Shown: positions 1 to 8,503 of the stretch, piece by piece
How positions within the stretch are numbered: the stretch's first letter is position 1
Layout of the letters: the number at the start of each line of letters is the position of its first letter
Source: [Clostridium] viride DSM 6836
GTDB lineage: Bacteria > Bacillota > Clostridia > Oscillospirales > Oscillospiraceae
Assembly: GCA_000620945.1 (NCBI GenBank)
Contig: JHZO01000004.1
Location: forward strand, 558,001-622,000
DNA: 64,000 nt
Direction of reading: 5' to 3'
Notes under the pieces: model-generated
Seen by the model: the letters and a program-made list of their open reading frames with translations, nothing else
Database searches by the model: none
Told to the model about the DNA's origin: nothing
Program-made: the position numbers and the translations under genes

Positions 1-282
1 GAAGTCTTTCGCCTCTTGGGGCTTGTCGAGTTTTTGAAGTTGCAAGGGAAGAGTGGACGCATTGATCTTTGCTACGATCTGCGCACAAAGTCCTTCCGGA
101 AGAAGCAAGCGCAGAGGCGTAGTGTGTTCAGTAGGTGGATTCGTTTCAGGCGATGGTTGTTCCTGCGCGTTCTCATTGCCGTTTGTGGGAGGAGCAGGAT
201 CCTTGTTCACGGTGTTACAGGCCGCAAGGGAGAGGAAAAGCAAGAGTGCCAGAACAAGAGAAAGTAAGTTTCGTCGTCTCAT
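1..282 (-). CDS. Lipoprotein, 3' end cut by window edge
   Basis: Reading leftward from an ATG at 282 there is an uninterrupted frame of 94 codons to the window edge, preceded by AAAGGAG. The first 22 residues are a classic lipoprotein signal: MRRR, a hydrophobic stretch, then the lipobox LAAC with Cys22 as the lipidation site. A Pro/Asn/Glu-rich linker of about 30 residues follows, then the start of a folded domain (LRLLLPEGLCAQIVAKIN). This is the usual layout of a surface-anchored ABC substrate-binding protein. Its promoter overlaps a Fur-like inverted repeat, so a metal or siderophore binder is a reasonable guess. The visible part is too short to name the family. Confidence 0.75.
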   Translation of the reverse strand, partial: MRRRNLLSLVLALLLFLSLAACNTVNKDPAPPTNGNENAQEQPSPETNPPTEHTTPLRLLLPEGLCAQIVAKINASTLPLQLQKLDKPQEAKDF

Positions 283-317
283 GGGCTCTCCTTTCGTCCG
301 AAGGTGATGGTTCCGAG

Positions 318-363
318 TGACAATCGCTATCATTATTATTATGGGTAGAGTAGAAAAAGTCAA
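318..363 (-). promoter_or_regulatory. Promoter with overlapping Fur-like operator
   Basis: On the minus strand TTGACT (363-358) and TAATAA (341-336) are 16 bp apart. Just downstream, 332-318 reads TGATAGCGATTGTCA, a 7-1-7 inverted repeat close to the Fur box TGATAATNATTATCA. Binding there would block transcription of the lipoprotein. Box identity is judged by eye. Confidence 0.5.
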
Positions 364-484
364 GCTTCGGCAAAGAACTCAAGGCGAAAGGATGTATAGC
401 CTTGCTAATTTCGGTAAACAATGCAATGGAATGAGGAATTTGCAGGCAGGGAAGTCATAACTTGTAAAAAATTCAATAGAAGTC

Positions 485-513
485 TTGCCGAAGAATTGCA
501 ATTTATGTATACT
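485..513 (+). promoter_or_regulatory. Promoter of the LCP gene
   Basis: TTGCCG (485-490) and TATACT (508-513) are separated by 17 bp and lie about 80 bp upstream of the start codon at 591. Confidence 0.55.
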
Positions 514-590
514 GTTAAAATATTGTGGCGTATCGCGGCAACTTTTGGGTTGGTGAGGTATGAGGGCAAGACAAAAGGAGGCAATCGGCC

Positions 591-1631
591 TTGGGAACGA
601 AAAAGAAAAAGTTAAAAAAACCGTATCGCGTGATGCGTACGATGTATCGGGGGATCGTAGCCATCTCCGCAACCATTGTGGCGCTATACATTGCCATGAC
701 CTTGGCACTGCGTCCACCGGAGCCGGTTCAGGCGGCCAATACGGAGGATCAGACCACGCCCACGGGGCAAGAAGTAGAACAGCAAGTCCAAGATCCCGGC
801 ATTACGACCAGCAGTGGCAGTAAGGAACGGAAAGAGCGCTGCTATACCTTCTTGCTGGCCGCCAGTGATGATGGCAACGGAAATGCAGATACCATTATGG
901 TGATGAGCTATGATGTCCCGAATCAAAAGATTGGGGTGGTATCGATTCCCAGAGACACGGTGGTGAACACCAAACGAAAGATGCCGAAGATCAATGCCGC
1001 CTACTCCAATGGTGTGGAGAGTTTGCAGAGTGAAGTCGCAAATTTAGTTGGCTTCCCGATTGATTTTTATATTACTGTTGATATGAAAGCCTTTGTGGAA
1101 TTGGTGGATGCCGTAGGCGGTGTCGACTTTGATGTTCCGGTGGAAATGTACTACGATGACCCTACGCAGGATCTTTCCATTCACTATTCACCCGGAATGC
1201 AGCACCTTTCCGGTCAGCAGGCTTTGGAGGTCGCTCGCTTCCGCAAGAATGGGGACGGTACCGGCTATCCTGACTCTGACATTGGAAGAACCAAAACCCA
1301 GCAGACGATGATGGCATCCCTGGCAGATAAGGTGATCGCTTGGAACAATGTGACCAAAATCAATCAATTCGTCAAAATCTTTTCCAAGAACGTAAAGACC
1401 GATCTGAGTGTTCGAGAAATGGCTTACTTTGCCTCAGAAGCGTCCAAAATGAATTTGGATACCGCGTTAGCCGGCTCCACCTTGCCGGGCGATGGCACCA
1501 AGAAATATAAGGGATATAAATGGTGCTACGCCTTGGATCAGCAGGCAAGTCTTGCGATTTTAAACCAATATGTCAACCCCTACACGGAACCACTGACACT
1601 AAACGATGTGGATTTTGTCACCGTCAATTAA
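591..1631 (+). CDS. LytR-CpsA-Psr (LCP) family cell-wall glycopolymer ligase
   Basis: LCP proteins are membrane-anchored phosphotransferases that attach teichoic acids or capsule from lipid carriers to peptidoglycan. The 346-residue product has a basic N-terminus (KKKKLKKPYR), one membrane segment at about residues 18-41 and an extracellular LCP domain at about 84-265. The domain shows the family signatures NADTIMV, SIPRDT, KINAAY and the basic cluster ARFRKN...DIGRTKTQQ that binds the pyrophosphate lipid. The start is TTG, chosen because AAAAGGAGG lies 8 bp before it and the next in-frame Met is inside the basic region. It is a single gene with its own promoter and terminator. Confidence 0.88.
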   Translation: MGTKKKKLKKPYRVMRTMYRGIVAISATIVALYIAMTLALRPPEPVQAANTEDQTTPTGQEVEQQVQDPGITTSSGSKERKERCYTFLLAASDDGNGNADTIMVMSYDVPNQKIGVVSIPRDTVVNTKRKMPKINAAYSNGVESLQSEVANLVGFPIDFYITVDMKAFVELVDAVGGVDFDVPVEMYYDDPTQDLSIHYSPGMQHLSGQQALEVARFRKNGDGTGYPDSDIGRTKTQQTMMASLADKVIAWNNVTKINQFVKIFSKNVKTDLSVREMAYFASEASKMNLDTALAGSTLPGDGTKKYKGYKWCYALDQQASLAILNQYVNPYTEPLTLNDVDFVTVN

Positions 1632-1644
1632 AGATCTAGAACCA

Positions 1645-1683
1645 GGAAGGGAATCGTCGTAGTGGCGATTCCCTTCCTTCTTT
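1645..1683 (+). terminator. Intrinsic terminator after the LCP gene
   Basis: A 12-bp stem (1645-1656 with 1666-1677) is followed by TTCTTT. Confidence 0.8.
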
Positions 1684-1692
1684 AGATTCCCC

Positions 1693-1721
1693 TTGCGCTT
1701 CCACCAGGTTTTGTGTAAAAT
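1693..1721 (+). promoter_or_regulatory. Promoter of dcd
   Basis: TTGCGC (1693-1698), 17 bp, TAAAAT (1716-1721), about 80 bp upstream of the dcd start. Confidence 0.5.
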
Positions 1722-1802
1722 AGAAACGAAATATATACATACCTGAGTGGGCAGTTCCGTTCGCAACACTATGCTCATAAAGTGGATAAGGGGAGAAGTT
1801 CC

Positions 1803-2330
1803 GTGTTACTGTCCGGAGAAGAAATTAAGAAGCATCTTGGAAAAGAGATTATTATTGAACCGTACCGTCCGTCGCAATTGAATCCAAACAGCTATAACCT
1901 AAAGTTAGCCGATGAGCTGTTGGTCTATACCACGGATACCTTAGATATGAAAAAGCAAAACCCGGTGGAACGATTGACCATTCCACCTGAGGGTTTGGTG
2001 CTTGAACCCAACCGGCTCTATCTTGGCCGCACCCAGGAATACACCAAGACCGATTGCTATGTTCCTATGCTGGAGGGTCGGTCCTCCATTGGTCGTTTGG
2101 GGCTTTTTGTTCATGTCACGGCAGGATTTGGCGATGTCGGCTTCGCAGGCTTTTGGACCCTGGAAATGTATTGCATCCATCCGATTCGCATTTATCCAGG
2201 CGTTGAAATTTGCCAGATTTACTACCACAGCATTGAAGGCGATTATGTAAAGTACGAATCCGGAAAGTATCAAAATAACGTTGGGGTGCAGCCTAGCTTA
2301 CTCTATCAAGATTTCCAGGAAGAACCTTGA
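1803..2330 (+). CDS. dcd: dCTP deaminase
   Basis: Converts dCTP to dUTP plus ammonia, feeding dTMP synthesis. The 175-residue product matches the usual length and opens with LLSGEEIKKHLGKEI and LNPNSYNLKL, typical of bacterial Dcd. The core GRSSIGRLGLFVH...AGFGDVGFAGFWTLEM carries the trimer-forming loop and the catalytic glutamate in WTLE. An in-frame GTG at 1782 would add seven residues, but the GTG at 1803 has GGGGAG at proper spacing and gives the family-typical N-terminus. It lies 38 bp upstream of the FTR-like gene, so the two are probably co-transcribed. Confidence 0.92.
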   Translation: MLLSGEEIKKHLGKEIIIEPYRPSQLNPNSYNLKLADELLVYTTDTLDMKKQNPVERLTIPPEGLVLEPNRLYLGRTQEYTKTDCYVPMLEGRSSIGRLGLFVHVTAGFGDVGFAGFWTLEMYCIHPIRIYPGVEICQIYYHSIEGDYVKYESGKYQNNVGVQPSLLYQDFQEEP

Positions 2331-2368
2331 TCTCACACAGGGATCGGGGAGGAAAAGGAGGTGTTTCG

Positions 2369-2569
2369 ATGGCAGTTCGCTTAAATGAGGACAAAGAAGT
2401 GGTGGCGATGGTGAAGGAAGGACTGAAGCAGACCGGAGGCTACTGTCCTTGCCGCCTTGCACGGACCGAAGAGAATAAGTGTGTGTGCCAAGAATTTAAA
2501 GAGCAGATCGATGACCCTAACTTTGAAGGATACTGTCACTGCAGGCTCTTTTACAAATCAAACACATAG
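2369..2569 (+). CDS. Ferredoxin-thioredoxin reductase catalytic-subunit-like protein
   Basis: A 66-residue protein with the cysteine pattern of the FTR beta subunit: CPCRL at about 26-30, CVC at about 39-41, and CHCRLF near the C-terminus. In characterised FTR these cysteines hold a [4Fe-4S] cluster next to a redox-active disulfide and pass electrons from ferredoxin to thioredoxin. At 66 residues this is shorter than the plant and cyanobacterial subunit (about 110), and no alpha subunit or thioredoxin gene is nearby. The start ATG at 2369 follows AAAAGGAGGTG. Family assignment is firm, function in this organism is inferred. Confidence 0.75.
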   Translation: MAVRLNEDKEVVAMVKEGLKQTGGYCPCRLARTEENKCVCQEFKEQIDDPNFEGYCHCRLFYKSNT

Positions 2570-2603
2570 GGTTCAGATGGATACCTTTCCTAAATAAACA
2601 TAG

Positions 2604-2636
2604 AAAAGTCGGTTTTCGTTCAGAAAACCGACTTTT
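2604..2636. terminator. Bidirectional intrinsic terminator
   Basis: A 14-bp perfect stem (2604-2617 with 2623-2636) with A-run and T-run flanks sits between the converging FTR-like and DtxR-type genes. Confidence 0.85.
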
Positions 2637-2662
2637 TGTGTGCATAGGAAGACTGAGAAGGA

Positions 2663-3025
2663 CTAGCCCCTTAAAAAATGCTTAAAGCAAGAGAAACTTG
2701 CATCGCTAATGTCGTGCTCCATTTTACAGGCATCTTCCAAGGCGACCTCGCGGTCGACTCCTAAGCGCATAAGAACCTGTGCTATGGTATTATGCCGATC
2801 GTAGATGCTTTCCGCAATCCTTTGTCCTTCCTCGGTGAGCGTGATTCGATTATGTTCATCCACACAAATTAAGCCGTTTTGTTTCATTCCCTTTACGGCA
2901 ATGGAAACCGTAGGGCGAGAATAGCTCATATAGGTACAGATATCGGTCGCTCGAATTTCACTTTGACGCTGCGATAACACCAAAATCGCTTCCAAATAGT
3001 TTTCAACCGCTTCGGTGACGTTCAT
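2663..3025 (-). CDS. DtxR/MntR-family metal-dependent transcriptional regulator
   Basis: A 120-residue protein with the DtxR-family layout: N-terminal winged helix (NVTEAVENYLEAILVLSQ, then ATDICTYMSYSRPTVSIAVKGM as recognition region), and a short dimerisation/metal-binding domain ending SFSCFKHFLRG. There is no SH3-like third domain, as in MntR-type members. Such proteins sense Mn2+ or Fe2+ and repress uptake genes. The ATG at 3025 (or the one two codons upstream at 3031) fits the AAGGAG just before it; longer in-frame extensions lack a binding site. Metal and targets cannot be told from sequence. Confidence 0.82.
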   Translation of the reverse strand: MNVTEAVENYLEAILVLSQRQSEIRATDICTYMSYSRPTVSIAVKGMKQNGLICVDEHNRITLTEEGQRIAESIYDRHNTIAQVLMRLGVDREVALEDACKMEHDISDASFSCFKHFLRG

Positions 3026-3151
3026 AGGCATGTTCTCCTTGCAATCGATGCGTTGAGCTCTTGAGTCAGTTCCCTTTAATATTCCTAAGGGTACCATAAA
3101 AGCCGCCATTGGGCAAGAGCATTTCGTCGAGAGGATGGAAAGAAGAGGGAA

Positions 3152-3967
3152 TTAGTGCAGCTTTTTGCCGCAGTGTGGACAATAGTGCGTTTCGGTATCA
3201 CGCCCATCGTAGTGTTTCCCCAGCTCAATAAAACCGGAGCTAATGATTGCGGTGGGAATCGCCAAGAGAATGATTCCTAAGAGGGCGATGATGGAACCAA
3301 TCAGTTTCCCAAGGGCGGTGATGGGATAGATGTCACCATACCCCACGGTGGTCAAGGTAGAAATGGCCCACCACATCCCACAGAAGGCATTATTAAATAC
3401 CTCCGGTTGGGCTGCATTCTCCACGTTATACATTAACAAGGATGAAATAAGAATTAAGATGAGCACAACCGCCATGGACGAGATCAGCTGGCTTGCTTTT
3501 CTTTTCACCACGTGCAATATGCTAAACAGCGAGGAAGTATAGCGTGTGAGCTTAAAGATTTGGAATAGGCGCAGAAGCCGCACGCTTCGCAATACCTTGA
3601 GGTCGAAGGGAAAGAGCATCGGAAGGTAGAACGGAATGATGGAAAGCAGGTCGATGAGTGCCATGGGAGATACCAGGTAACGTAAGCGTGCACTTCCCGG
3701 CGTATAGTCCGGGTATAAGAAATCAGCCGTCCAGACCCGCAAGAAATACTCCAAGGAAAAGATGACGATGGAAACATCCTCCAGGGTCTTCATGAACGGA
3801 AGCACTTGATCGGGTAAGGGAAAGGTATAGGCAAAGACGACGGCAACGTTTAGAAGGATTAAACCCATAAGAAACAAATCCACCATATGGCTAATCCGAT
3901 CCTCAAACTTGGAGGGTTGAAGGAGTTGAAACACTTTTTTCTTCACGGCATACAAATGAATCACCAC
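3152..3967 (-). CDS. Voltage-gated-type potassium channel
   Basis: About 271 residues with six membrane segments. An arginine-rich S4 is visible (VLRSVRLLRLFQIFKLTRY, about residues 124-143), followed by S5, the pore helix and the selectivity filter TTVGYGD near residue 207, then S6. This is the Kv/KvAP architecture; it should conduct K+ across the cytoplasmic membrane. The C-terminus ends in a small zinc-ribbon-like CPHCGKKLH rather than a regulatory RCK domain. GTG at 3967 is used here; a TTG at 3955, after AAGGTGG, is an alternative start. Confidence 0.85.
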   Translation of the reverse strand: MVIHLYAVKKKVFQLLQPSKFEDRISHMVDLFLMGLILLNVAVVFAYTFPLPDQVLPFMKTLEDVSIVIFSLEYFLRVWTADFLYPDYTPGSARLRYLVSPMALIDLLSIIPFYLPMLFPFDLKVLRSVRLLRLFQIFKLTRYTSSLFSILHVVKRKASQLISSMAVVLILILISSLLMYNVENAAQPEVFNNAFCGMWWAISTLTTVGYGDIYPITALGKLIGSIIALLGIILLAIPTAIISSGFIELGKHYDGRDTETHYCPHCGKKLH

Positions 3968-4142
3968 CTTACTCTCCGCTAGCTTGAGCGGGTTGAATTG
4001 GAACTGCTCTTAGTTTACCATTACTTGAAGAAAAGGGAAAGAATTACATGGTGGTAAGCCACCCTCTCTTTACACGAACCCGCGTGTGCAAAGGCCAAAG
4101 GATCACTCGAAGATGGATGGGGGAGGGGCTGAATCACAGGCA

Positions 4143-4703
4143 TCAGCTCAAGACGGCTTGCGTTTGCTTGGCATAATGGAGGATTTCCTCCTTGGCATGT
4201 TTGATCTGAAAATACACCTGTTCCGACGTTTTTGTGTCGCCATACATTCTCCATCCCATTGTCTTGGCTAAGGGCAATTGGATAAAGCCCATAAAACTCA
4301 ACACATCCTTGACCGGGTAGCCTAAGAAGAAGCCGATTTCATGGGGGAAATCCTCGCTGCTTTGGAGTCGAGTAACTAGGGTGTTCACATAGTCCTCCAA
4401 ATGAAAGGTTTCCGGGTAACCTAATTGCCGTAAGGACTGCAACACGATTTTGTTACGCAAGGTTTCTTCCAGCTTTGCCGGATGATAGACAAGGAGCTTG
4501 TATTTTCCCTCTTTTTTTCCAAAAATACTATAGTTGATGGAGTGGCACAGGGCGGAACACTGCTTCAAGTTTTCTTTCGAAACCGAGATGATCTCCGCAG
4601 GCTTCACTCCAGAGTACACAACGCCTACGTTGCTGCAAAAATAACAGCTTGCAATTTGGTTCGTCGTGCTATCTTTTACCCATTGTTTCATGAATAAATC
4701 CAT
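4143..4703 (-). CDS. DUF3793 family protein
   Basis: A 186-residue soluble protein with the DUF3793 pattern: an N-terminal CSALC-containing half, KLLVYHPAKLEETL, the conserved FPHEIGFFLGYPVKDVLSFM, and a C-terminal QIKHAKEEILHYA helix. The family is common in Clostridia and Negativicutes and has no established activity; it often lies near flavodoxin or metal-uptake genes, but none is beside it here. The ATG at 4703 has GGAG 8 bp upstream. The promoter contains a long palindrome (4740-4787), so expression is probably tightly controlled. Confidence 0.7.
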   Translation of the reverse strand: MDLFMKQWVKDSTTNQIASCYFCSNVGVVYSGVKPAEIISVSKENLKQCSALCHSINYSIFGKKEGKYKLLVYHPAKLEETLRNKIVLQSLRQLGYPETFHLEDYVNTLVTRLQSSEDFPHEIGFFLGYPVKDVLSFMGFIQLPLAKTMGWRMYGDTKTSEQVYFQIKHAKEEILHYAKQTQAVLS

Positions 4704-4739
4704 TTCAATCGCTCCAATGAAAAGTGTATTCGCTCATAT

Positions 4740-4798
4740 GTTAGTATATGCTTACAAACGATCAAAAGAATGTAAGCATATACTAACTTTCTTGTCAA
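4740..4798 (-). promoter_or_regulatory. Promoter with 17-bp inverted-repeat operator
   Basis: TTGACA (4798-4793), 17 bp and TTACAT (4775-4770) drive the DUF3793 gene. A perfect 17-bp inverted repeat, arms 4740-4756 and 4771-4787 (GTTAGTATATGCTTACA and its complement) around a 14-nt centre, covers the spacer, the -10 and the start region. It is a likely repressor site; it could also fold as RNA but lacks a T-run. Confidence 0.6.
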
Positions 4799-4896
4799 GA
4801 AAATAACATTGAGGTATTAACGTATTTCCTGGAGCTAGTATAACCAGTTTAGATGGGGAAATCCGAACAGCATGGTTTCCCGCAATGGATACGCAG

Positions 4897-4930
4897 AAAC
4901 GGAGCTAAATCATTGGATTTAGCTCCGTTT
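4897..4930 (-). terminator. Terminator after carB (first copy)
   Basis: A 14-bp perfect stem (4897-4910 with 4917-4930) follows the carB stop on the minus strand. The T-run beyond it is short. Confidence 0.7.
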
Positions 4931-4986
4931 CATAAGAAATGCTATGGAATTTGATCCACTATGGATGAAACAATCTCCGCGTCGGA

Positions 4987-7900
4987 TTAAACAATCTCCG
5001 CGTGGTATTCCTGCAAGGACTTGAGGGTGATGTTTCCTTCGGTAGTGCGGATGTATTCCTGAATGCCTTTTGCGCTGGCAAGAGCCGCGGTCATGGTAGT
5101 AATGTAAGGAGTTTTCGACTTGATTGCCAATTTGCGAATGTAGGAATCATCCACGTCGCTTTCCTTGGAGCTAGGGGTATTGATGACCAGATGAATCTCG
5201 CGGTTGGAGATCCAGTCCAAAATGTTTGGACGGCCCTCGTTCAGCTTTTTCACTTCTTCACAGGGAACCCCATGACCCGAAAGGTAAGTGGCCGTTCCCT
5301 TGGTAGCAAGAATGCGAAAGCCAATGGCTTGGAAGATCGTTGCCGCTTCCAGAGCATCTTCCTTATCCTGGTCGTTTACACTGATGAGAACGCTTCCCGA
5401 GGTAGGCAGCGGTACGGACGTGGCTTCTTCGGCTTTGAAGAAGGCCAGCTCATAGGACTCCGCCATGCCGAGCACTTCCCCGGTGGAGCGCATTTCGGGA
5501 CCAAGGACGGGATCGACCTCTGGGAACATGTTAAATGGCAAAACGGCTTCTTTTACGCCAAAGTGAGGAGGTTTGTGATGGACGAGCTGGCCGATATCGT
5601 AGCTGCTTCCGGTGGCCTTTGCCATCATAATCTCCGTTGCGATGCGTGCCATTGGAATGTTGCACACCTTGGAAACCAAGGGTACCGTTCGGGAAGCTCT
5701 CGGGTTGGCCTCTAGGACATACACCTTGTCACCCTCAATGGCGTATTGCATGTTCATTAAACCAACCACGTTCATCTCGTTGGCAATCCGTTTGGTATAG
5801 TCCACGATGGTTGCAATCTGTTCCTCGCTCAAACTGATGGGAGGGATGACACAGGCTGAATCGCCCGAGTGAATGCCGGCAGCTTCAATGTGTTCCATCA
5901 CCGTAGGAACGAAGGCATCACTGCCGTTGGCGATGGCATCGGCCTCCACTTCGGTGGCTCTGCGTAGGAAGCGATCCACCAAGATGGGACGCTCGGGGGT
6001 AACCCCGACGGCAGCCGCCATATACTGACGTAGCATGTCTTCGTCGTGCACCACTTCCATGCCACGGCCACCCAAGACGTAGGAGGGGCGCACCATCAAG
6101 GGGTAGCCAATGTCATTGGCAATGGCAACCGCTTCGTCCACGTTGACAGCCATGCCGGACTCCGGCATAGGAATCTCCAGCTTTTCCATGATCTTACGAA
6201 ACAGATCCCGGTCTTCCGCTAGGTCTATGGTATTCTGTGAGGTTCCGAGGATGGTGACGCCGGCTTGTTCCAGTTCACCGGCAATATTCAGCGGCGTCTG
6301 CCCACCAAAGGAGACGATGACACCAAGGGGCTTCTCCTTTTCGTAAATGCTTAGAACATCCTCGACGGTCAGCGGTTCAAAATAGAGTTTATCGGAGGTA
6401 TCGTAGTCCGTCGAGACCGTTTCCGGGTTGCAGTTTACGATGACCGTTTCAAACCCAAGCTCCTTTAGGGCAAAGGCGGCATGGACGCAGCAATAGTCAA
6501 ATTCAATGCCTTGACCGATCCGGTTGGGGCCACCGCCCAAAATCATAACCTTCTTCCGATCGCTTGCACTGGACTGATCGGGTGCATTGTAGGTAGAGAA
6601 GTAATAGGATGCATCCGTAACACCACTGACCGGGACGGCCTCCCAGCCTTCCACTACTCCCAGCTTAGTGCGCTGTGTCCGGAGGCTTAGTTCCGTGGTT
6701 CCTAAGAGGGAAGCGAGGTAGCGGTCGGAGAACCCATCCTGTTTGGCCCGAATCAGAAGTTCATCCGGAAGCTGCTTTCCCTGGTAACACAAGATTTCTT
6801 CTTCCAAGTCCACGAGTTCTTTCATTTGCTGGAGGAAATAGGGTTTAATATAGGTCAATTGATAAAGGGCGTCAATCTCGGCACCCTTACGCAAGGCTTC
6901 ATACAGGATGAATTGCCGTTCACTGCTTGGTTCTGCCAAGAGCTCCAGAAGTTCCTCCATAGACTTTTGATGGAAGTCTTTCGCAAAGCCCAGGCCATAC
7001 CGGCCAATTTCGAGCGAACGAATGGCCTTCTGCAAGGCTTCCTTATAGGTCTTTCCGATGCTCATCACTTCGCCTACGGCTCTCATTTGAGTTCCGAGCT
7101 TATCGATGGAACCTGGAAACTTTTCAAAGGCCCAACGGGCAAATTTGACCACAACATAATCACCCGATGGGGTGTACTTTTCCAGTGTCCCATCTCTCCA
7201 ATATGGAATCTCATCCAAGGTGAGGCCGGCGGCAAGGAGGGCGGAGACAAAGGCAATGGGGAAGCCGGTTGCCTTTGACGCAAGGGCAGACGAACGGGAG
7301 GTACGAGGATTGATTTCAATGATGACCACGCGATCGGTTTTGGGATCGTGTGCAAACTGAACATTGGTGCCGCCGATGACTTCGATGGCTTCCACGACAT
7401 CATAGGCATACTTTTGCAGCCGGGTTTGCAGTTGTTGGCTGATGGTCAGCATGGGGGCAGAGCAGAAGGAGTCCCCGGTGTGGACGCCAACGGCATCAAT
7501 GTTTTCAATGAAGCAGACCGTAATCATTTGGTTTTTGCTGTCACGAACCACCTCGAGCTCCAGTTCCTCCCAGCCTAAGACAGACTCCTCCACCAGAATC
7601 TGACCTACCATGCTGGCTGCAATGCCACGCGCGGCGATTACGCGCAACTCGTCGATGTTATAAACCAGGCCGCCACCCGTTCCGCCCATGGTATAGGCGG
7701 GCCGAATCACCACAGGATAGCCCATGTCAGAGGCAATGCGTTCCGCTTCTTCAACGGAATAGGCCGCGTTGCTTCTTGGCATTTCAATTCCCAGCCGGGC
7801 CATAGTTTCCTTGAAGGCGATGCGATCCTCTCCGCGTTCAATCGCATCAATTTGAACACCAATGACCCTAACTCCGTACTGATCCAAAATTCCATGCTTG

Positions 7901-8208
7901 CTCAGATCCGAACAAAGGTTCAGTGCAGTCTGCCCACCCAAGTTTGGAAGCACCGCATCGGGACGCTCTTTTTCAATGATGCGTGTGAGACTCTTGATGT
8001 TTAAGGGTTCAATGTAGGTCACATCAGCAATGCCTGGGTCGGTCATGATGGTAGCAGGATTGGAGTTCACCAAAACGATCTGATAACCCAGCTGTCTTAG
8101 CGCTTTACAGGCCTGTGTTCCCGAATAATCGAATTCGCAAGCTTGCCCAATCACAATGGGGCCGGATCCAATGATCAGCACTTTGTGAATATCTGTTCTT
8201 TTTGGCAT
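4987..8208 (-). CDS. carB: Carbamoyl-phosphate synthase large subunit, copy 1
   Basis: Makes carbamoyl phosphate from bicarbonate, ATP and ammonia supplied by CarA. The 1073-residue protein has the full duplicated plan: N-terminal carboxyphosphate half (PKRTDIHKVLIIGSGPIVIGQ, ATP-grasp with TMGGTGGG), oligomerisation region, C-terminal carbamoyl-phosphate half (ILGGGPNRIGQGIEFDYC, VLGGRGMEVV) and an MGS-like allosteric domain. The start ATG is preceded by GGAGG. No carA lies beside it, and a second, clearly different carB sits in the pyr operon at 59206. Clostridia often keep one synthase for arginine and one for pyrimidines. This copy is divergent from the uracil permease gene and has its own promoter. 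Confidence 0.95.
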   Translation of the reverse strand: MPKRTDIHKVLIIGSGPIVIGQACEFDYSGTQACKALRQLGYQIVLVNSNPATIMTDPGIADVTYIEPLNIKSLTRIIEKERPDAVLPNLGGQTALNLCSDLSKHGILDQYGVRVIGVQIDAIERGEDRIAFKETMARLGIEMPRSNAAYSVEEAERIASDMGYPVVIRPAYTMGGTGGGLVYNIDELRVIAARGIAASMVGQILVEESVLGWEELELEVVRDSKNQMITVCFIENIDAVGVHTGDSFCSAPMLTISQQLQTRLQKYAYDVVEAIEVIGGTNVQFAHDPKTDRVVIIEINPRTSRSSALASKATGFPIAFVSALLAAGLTLDEIPYWRDGTLEKYTPSGDYVVVKFARWAFEKFPGSIDKLGTQMRAVGEVMSIGKTYKEALQKAIRSLEIGRYGLGFAKDFHQKSMEELLELLAEPSSERQFILYEALRKGAEIDALYQLTYIKPYFLQQMKELVDLEEEILCYQGKQLPDELLIRAKQDGFSDRYLASLLGTTELSLRTQRTKLGVVEGWEAVPVSGVTDASYYFSTYNAPDQSSASDRKKVMILGGGPNRIGQGIEFDYCCVHAAFALKELGFETVIVNCNPETVSTDYDTSDKLYFEPLTVEDVLSIYEKEKPLGVIVSFGGQTPLNIAGELEQAGVTILGTSQNTIDLAEDRDLFRKIMEKLEIPMPESGMAVNVDEAVAIANDIGYPLMVRPSYVLGGRGMEVVHDEDMLRQYMAAAVGVTPERPILVDRFLRRATEVEADAIANGSDAFVPTVMEHIEAAGIHSGDSACVIPPISLSEEQIATIVDYTKRIANEMNVVGLMNMQYAIEGDKVYVLEANPRASRTVPLVSKVCNIPMARIATEIMMAKATGSSYDIGQLVHHKPPHFGVKEAVLPFNMFPEVDPVLGPEMRSTGEVLGMAESYELAFFKAEEATSVPLPTSGSVLISVNDQDKEDALEAATIFQAIGFRILATKGTATYLSGHGVPCEEVKKLNEGRPNILDWISNREIHLVINTPSSKESDVDDSYIRKLAIKSKTPYITTMTAALASAKGIQEYIRTTEGNITLKSLQEYHAEIV

Positions 8209-8271
8209 ATAGAATTCTCCTCCAATATCTTATCTGTGGGCGACGACACTCAAATTTCAAAGCTAATGTAT

Positions 8272-8299
8272 ATTATACCGCTCAAAACGCATTTGTAAA
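8272..8299 (-). promoter_or_regulatory. Promoter of carB copy 1
   Basis: TTTACA (8299-8294), 16 bp, TATAAT (8277-8272) on the minus strand, about 65 bp upstream of the start codon. An A/T-rich TGAAT-containing stretch lies just upstream (8309-8331) but is only a weak match to an ARG box. Confidence 0.6.
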
Positions 8300-8503
8300 G
8301 AGATTTGTTTAATAAATATACACAATATTCAATTCGCGGCGAATACTCGCGTTGGTGAGCTTTGGTTTGAATCTTCTGTTCAGGAGGCTTAGAGAGAGAT
8401 TGCAACCAAACGAAGATATAAAATTAAAAAATATTAAAAAATTTGTAGAAACCGGTCACACTCTCTGCTATACTACCAAAGACAATAATTAGGGGGGATT
8501 AAC

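Noticed and set aside
5002-5715. 237-codon plus-strand frame inside carB copy 1
   Set aside because: Antisense to a full-length, well conserved carB.
8309-8331. ARG box upstream of carB copy 1
   Set aside because: Only one half-site (TGAAT) is good; the match is too weak in A/T-rich DNA.
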